DNA of 64,000 bases from Amblyornis subalaris. Lineage: Eukaryota; Chordata; Aves; Passeriformes; Ptilonorhynchidae. Shown here piece after piece: positions 63,304 to 64,000 of the stretch; the first letter of the stretch is position 1; every line of letters starts with the position of its first letter. Under the pieces are notes generated by a model. The model was not told where the DNA came from and ran no database searches. It saw nothing but the letters and a program-made list of their open reading frames with translations. The translations under genes and the position numbers were made by a program. The DNA lies in contig JACAXG010000079.1 in NCBI GenBank assembly GCA_018881555.1, forward strand, positions 1,934,795-1,998,794. The letters run 5' to 3'.

Positions 63304-63970
63304 TCTTCACTTCTTCCTCACCATCATCATTGCTACTGCAAATTTCCCCATCCCAACTGATTAGGCAGCAGGAGACCAGCCAAGAATGCATCCGGTCGCC
63401 TGGCATCCTGAGCTAGCGCGACAGGCACGGGGAGGGAGGGCGGCCGCCCCGCTGCGCGCCGAGCAAGCAGAGCCGGTGCCCCCTTGCACTCGCGCAGGGC
63501 CGCGAAACCCAGCCTGGAAAGCCACTGGAAGCGGGGCAGCAGGGACAAGAAAAAGTGGGATTTTTTTCTCTCGGACGTGGCATGTAGTCCCGAGATGCGT
63601 CGGGAGAAGGAACGTGTCCCCACACTCTCACGCTGTGGCCGGGGGACAGCCAACACGTGCCCCCGGCCCCTCCGGTCCTTGTCACCCGACAAGGCTCCGC
63701 ACCGCTGCGGCTGCAGGGGCGGCGAAGGGCCGGGCTTCGCGGCGGCGCTGGACTGCACGCCGCGTCCTGCGGAGGCCCGCACCCCAGGGCACCGGCCGCA
63801 GTGCGGTGGGATGCTCTGACCGCTCCTCCCGAATAAAGCAATGCCAATGAAACCCTCGCCCGTATTTAACATTTTATTCCGGCGGGTGGGACCGTCGCGG
63901 CGCTGGCGGAGCGGGGTACGGGAGGCGCCTTCCCATGGTCGGCGGCTGCCGTACAAAGGCGCGCTGTTCC
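63080..63970. promoter_or_regulatory. CpG island at the right edge, possible promoter
   Basis: CpG is dense from about 63090 to 63200 and again from 63390 to 63960, interrupted by an (ATT)n array. It opens with two direct copies of GCCGCGGCC (63094-63111) containing a NotI site. Long frames cross it on both strands (207 codons minus, 154 codons plus), but they conflict and match no family. A poly(A)-like AATAAA at 63832-63837 has no gene assigned. This may be the promoter or first exon region of a gene lying mostly beyond the window. Confidence 0.6.
63203..63303. repeat. (ATT)n trinucleotide microsatellite
   Basis: Roughly 33 ATT units, with ACT interruptions only in the first 25 bp, lie inside the CpG island. 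The poly-isoleucine reading frame through it is an artefact. The long uninterrupted run implies ongoing length variation. Confidence 0.98.
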
Positions 63971-64000
63971 CTGTTTTGTTCCGCTGCCTCCGAACATTCC

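Noticed and set aside
63019..63360. Open frame with a poly-isoleucine run
   Set aside because: The run is the (ATT)n microsatellite.
63333..63956. 207-codon minus-strand open frame at the right end
   Set aside because: It is explained by high GC in a CpG island, overlaps 154- and 144-codon frames on other registers, and resembles no known protein.

Overview
The window is nuclear DNA from a vertebrate, most likely a bird. The best evidence is a CR1 LINE 3' end at 29.2 kb, on the minus strand, with its terminal octamer repeats (CACAGAAT, CACAGAAT, CATAGAAT as read on +). Two weaker CR1 pieces lie at 0.3 and 58.65 kb, and a compact solo retroviral LTR with a perfect 6-bp target duplication lies at 26.2 kb. 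There are few dispersed repeats, long AT-rich intergenic stretches and sharp CpG-rich patches. I found no protein-coding exon, tRNA, rRNA or CRISPR array that I would defend. Long open frames occur only where GC content or simple repeats remove stop codons.

Layout. 1-8.5 kb: AT-rich intergenic DNA with one eroded CR1 piece. 8.5-9.4 kb: a CpG-rich patch, a (GGAA)n microsatellite broken by a 12-N gap, then a strong CTCF-type motif in a second short CpG patch. 9.4-22.7 kb: a mosaic in which CpG-rich patches (about 11.8, 12.1-12.5, 12.7-12.9, 14.0-14.3, 14.5-14.9, 19.65, 20.0-20.3, 21.1-21.3 and 21.8-21.9 kb) alternate with AT-rich blocks full of homeodomain-type TAAT and TTCATAAA motifs. Two TATA boxes with an identical 11-base context lie 63 bp apart at 9.68 and 9.74 kb. 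22.74-22.97 kb: a CA-rich minisatellite. 23-62.9 kb: AT-rich, gene-poor DNA with the solo LTR, the CR1 pieces, alternating-purine/pyrimidine tracts and several perfect short hairpins. 63.0-64.0 kb: a new CpG island containing an (ATT)n microsatellite and running off the right edge.

Reading. CpG patches without exons, mixed with AT-rich homeodomain-motif blocks and next to a gene desert, resemble the regulatory flank of a developmental transcription-factor gene. This is inference from composition and motifs. I could not identify the locus or name a neighbouring gene. Thirteen isolated N bases (1308, 12490, 12749, 13462, 27850, 37263, 37348, 38912, 40380, 41844, 43977, 58487, 63077) and the 12-N run show that this is draft assembly. 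No new multi-gene system is visible. The observations most worth following are the 8.5-9.8 kb boundary/promoter-like segment, the 13.1-13.8 kb homeodomain-site blocks, the solo LTR, and the palindromes at 46.8, 54.1 and 57.25 kb.
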